This document shows, piece after piece, positions 49,649-49,722 of a stretch of 49,722 bases of DNA. Position numbers and translations under genes: made by a program. The notes under the pieces are model-generated. The model did not search any database, was not told where the DNA came from, and saw only the letters and a list, made by a program, of their open reading frames with translations. Location: assembly GCA_023435925.1 (NCBI GenBank), contig JAEZLF010000096.1, forward strand, positions 1 to 49,722, in the 5' to 3' direction. The stretch comes from Bacillota bacterium. Lineage in GTDB: Bacteria > Bacillota > Clostridia > Acetivibrionales > DTU013. Position 1 is the stretch's first letter; every line of letters starts with the position of its first letter.

Positions 49649-49722
49649 ATGAGGCACAAAAGAAAAAAACATTTTAAAAGAATCCGTCGCAATAAGGTGC
49701 GCAAAATATTTCTTCTTGCTGT
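49649..49722 (+). CDS. Start of a basic, probably membrane-anchored protein, cut by window edge
   Basis: AAAGGAG lies about eight bases before the ATG. The 24 visible residues read MRHKRKKHFKRIRRNKVRKI then FLLA, a very basic stretch leading into a hydrophobic segment, as in signal-anchor proteins. Nothing more can be said without the rest. Confidence 0.55.
   Translation, partial: MRHKRKKHFKRIRRNKVRKIFLLA

Overview
The window looks like a chromosomal segment of an anaerobic, Gram-positive clostridium (class Clostridia, Bacillota). The grounds are AGGAGG-type ribosome binding sites, a PerR/rubrerythrin oxidative-stress pair, the DapL route to meso-diaminopimelate, an S-layer-homology protein, YesM/YesN-type regulation and many carbohydrate genes. 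The species cannot be named from sequence alone. There is no phage, no complete transposon, no CRISPR array and no rRNA operon.

Layout. 1-4.2 kb: the end of a polytopic membrane protein, two uracil-DNA glycosylase paralogs (one without the iron-sulfur cysteines), an MFS transporter and a glycerophosphodiester phosphodiesterase. 4.3-12.7 kb: an SLH surface protein and a MacAB-like export operon (adaptor with two tandem adaptor modules, ATPase, permease), divergent from an OmpR-type two-component system that probably controls it. 12.7-16.5 kb: an LCP cell-wall ligase, dapL, dapF and a GtrA protein. 16.6-18.8 kb: tRNA-Tyr and a decayed sugar region, with an alpha-L-fucosidase pseudogene, an intact Gfo/Idh oxidoreductase and what looks like a ROK-kinase N-terminal stub behind a consensus promoter with a palindromic operator. 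18.9-20 kb: perR-rubrerythrin with a double PerR box. 20-26.6 kb: a GH31 glycosidase, AraC regulator, UroD/MtaA-like protein, alpha/beta hydrolase and XRE-cupin regulator. 26.7-29.1 kb: tdh-kbl threonine catabolism.

29.3-35.8 kb: a three-gene monosaccharide ABC importer (binding protein, ATPase, permease) opposite a DeoR regulator that is translationally coupled to a second, permease-less sugar ATPase. 35.9-38.6 kb: a bacterial STAY-GREEN (Mg-dechelatase) homolog and two AraC-GyrI regulators. 38.7-39.7 kb: a tRNA operon (Glu-Asp-Thr, promoter at its right end, read leftward) containing two copies of a GC-rich repeat, each joined to a duplicated 3' end of the adjacent tRNA. 39.7-49 kb: an MFS protein and a seven-gene leftward cluster: histidine kinase, TRAP-type binding lipoprotein, YesN regulator, then TRAP DctP, DctQ, DctM and a YcxB-like protein. 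The right edge holds a set of very small rightward ORFs.

The least ordinary items are the tRNA-3'-end repeat units, the TRAP-type three-component sensing cluster, the STAY-GREEN homolog, the DeoR-orphan-ATPase pair with its promoter arrangement, and the apparent promoter capture upstream of the oxidoreductase. All function calls rest on reading motifs by eye; no database search was run.
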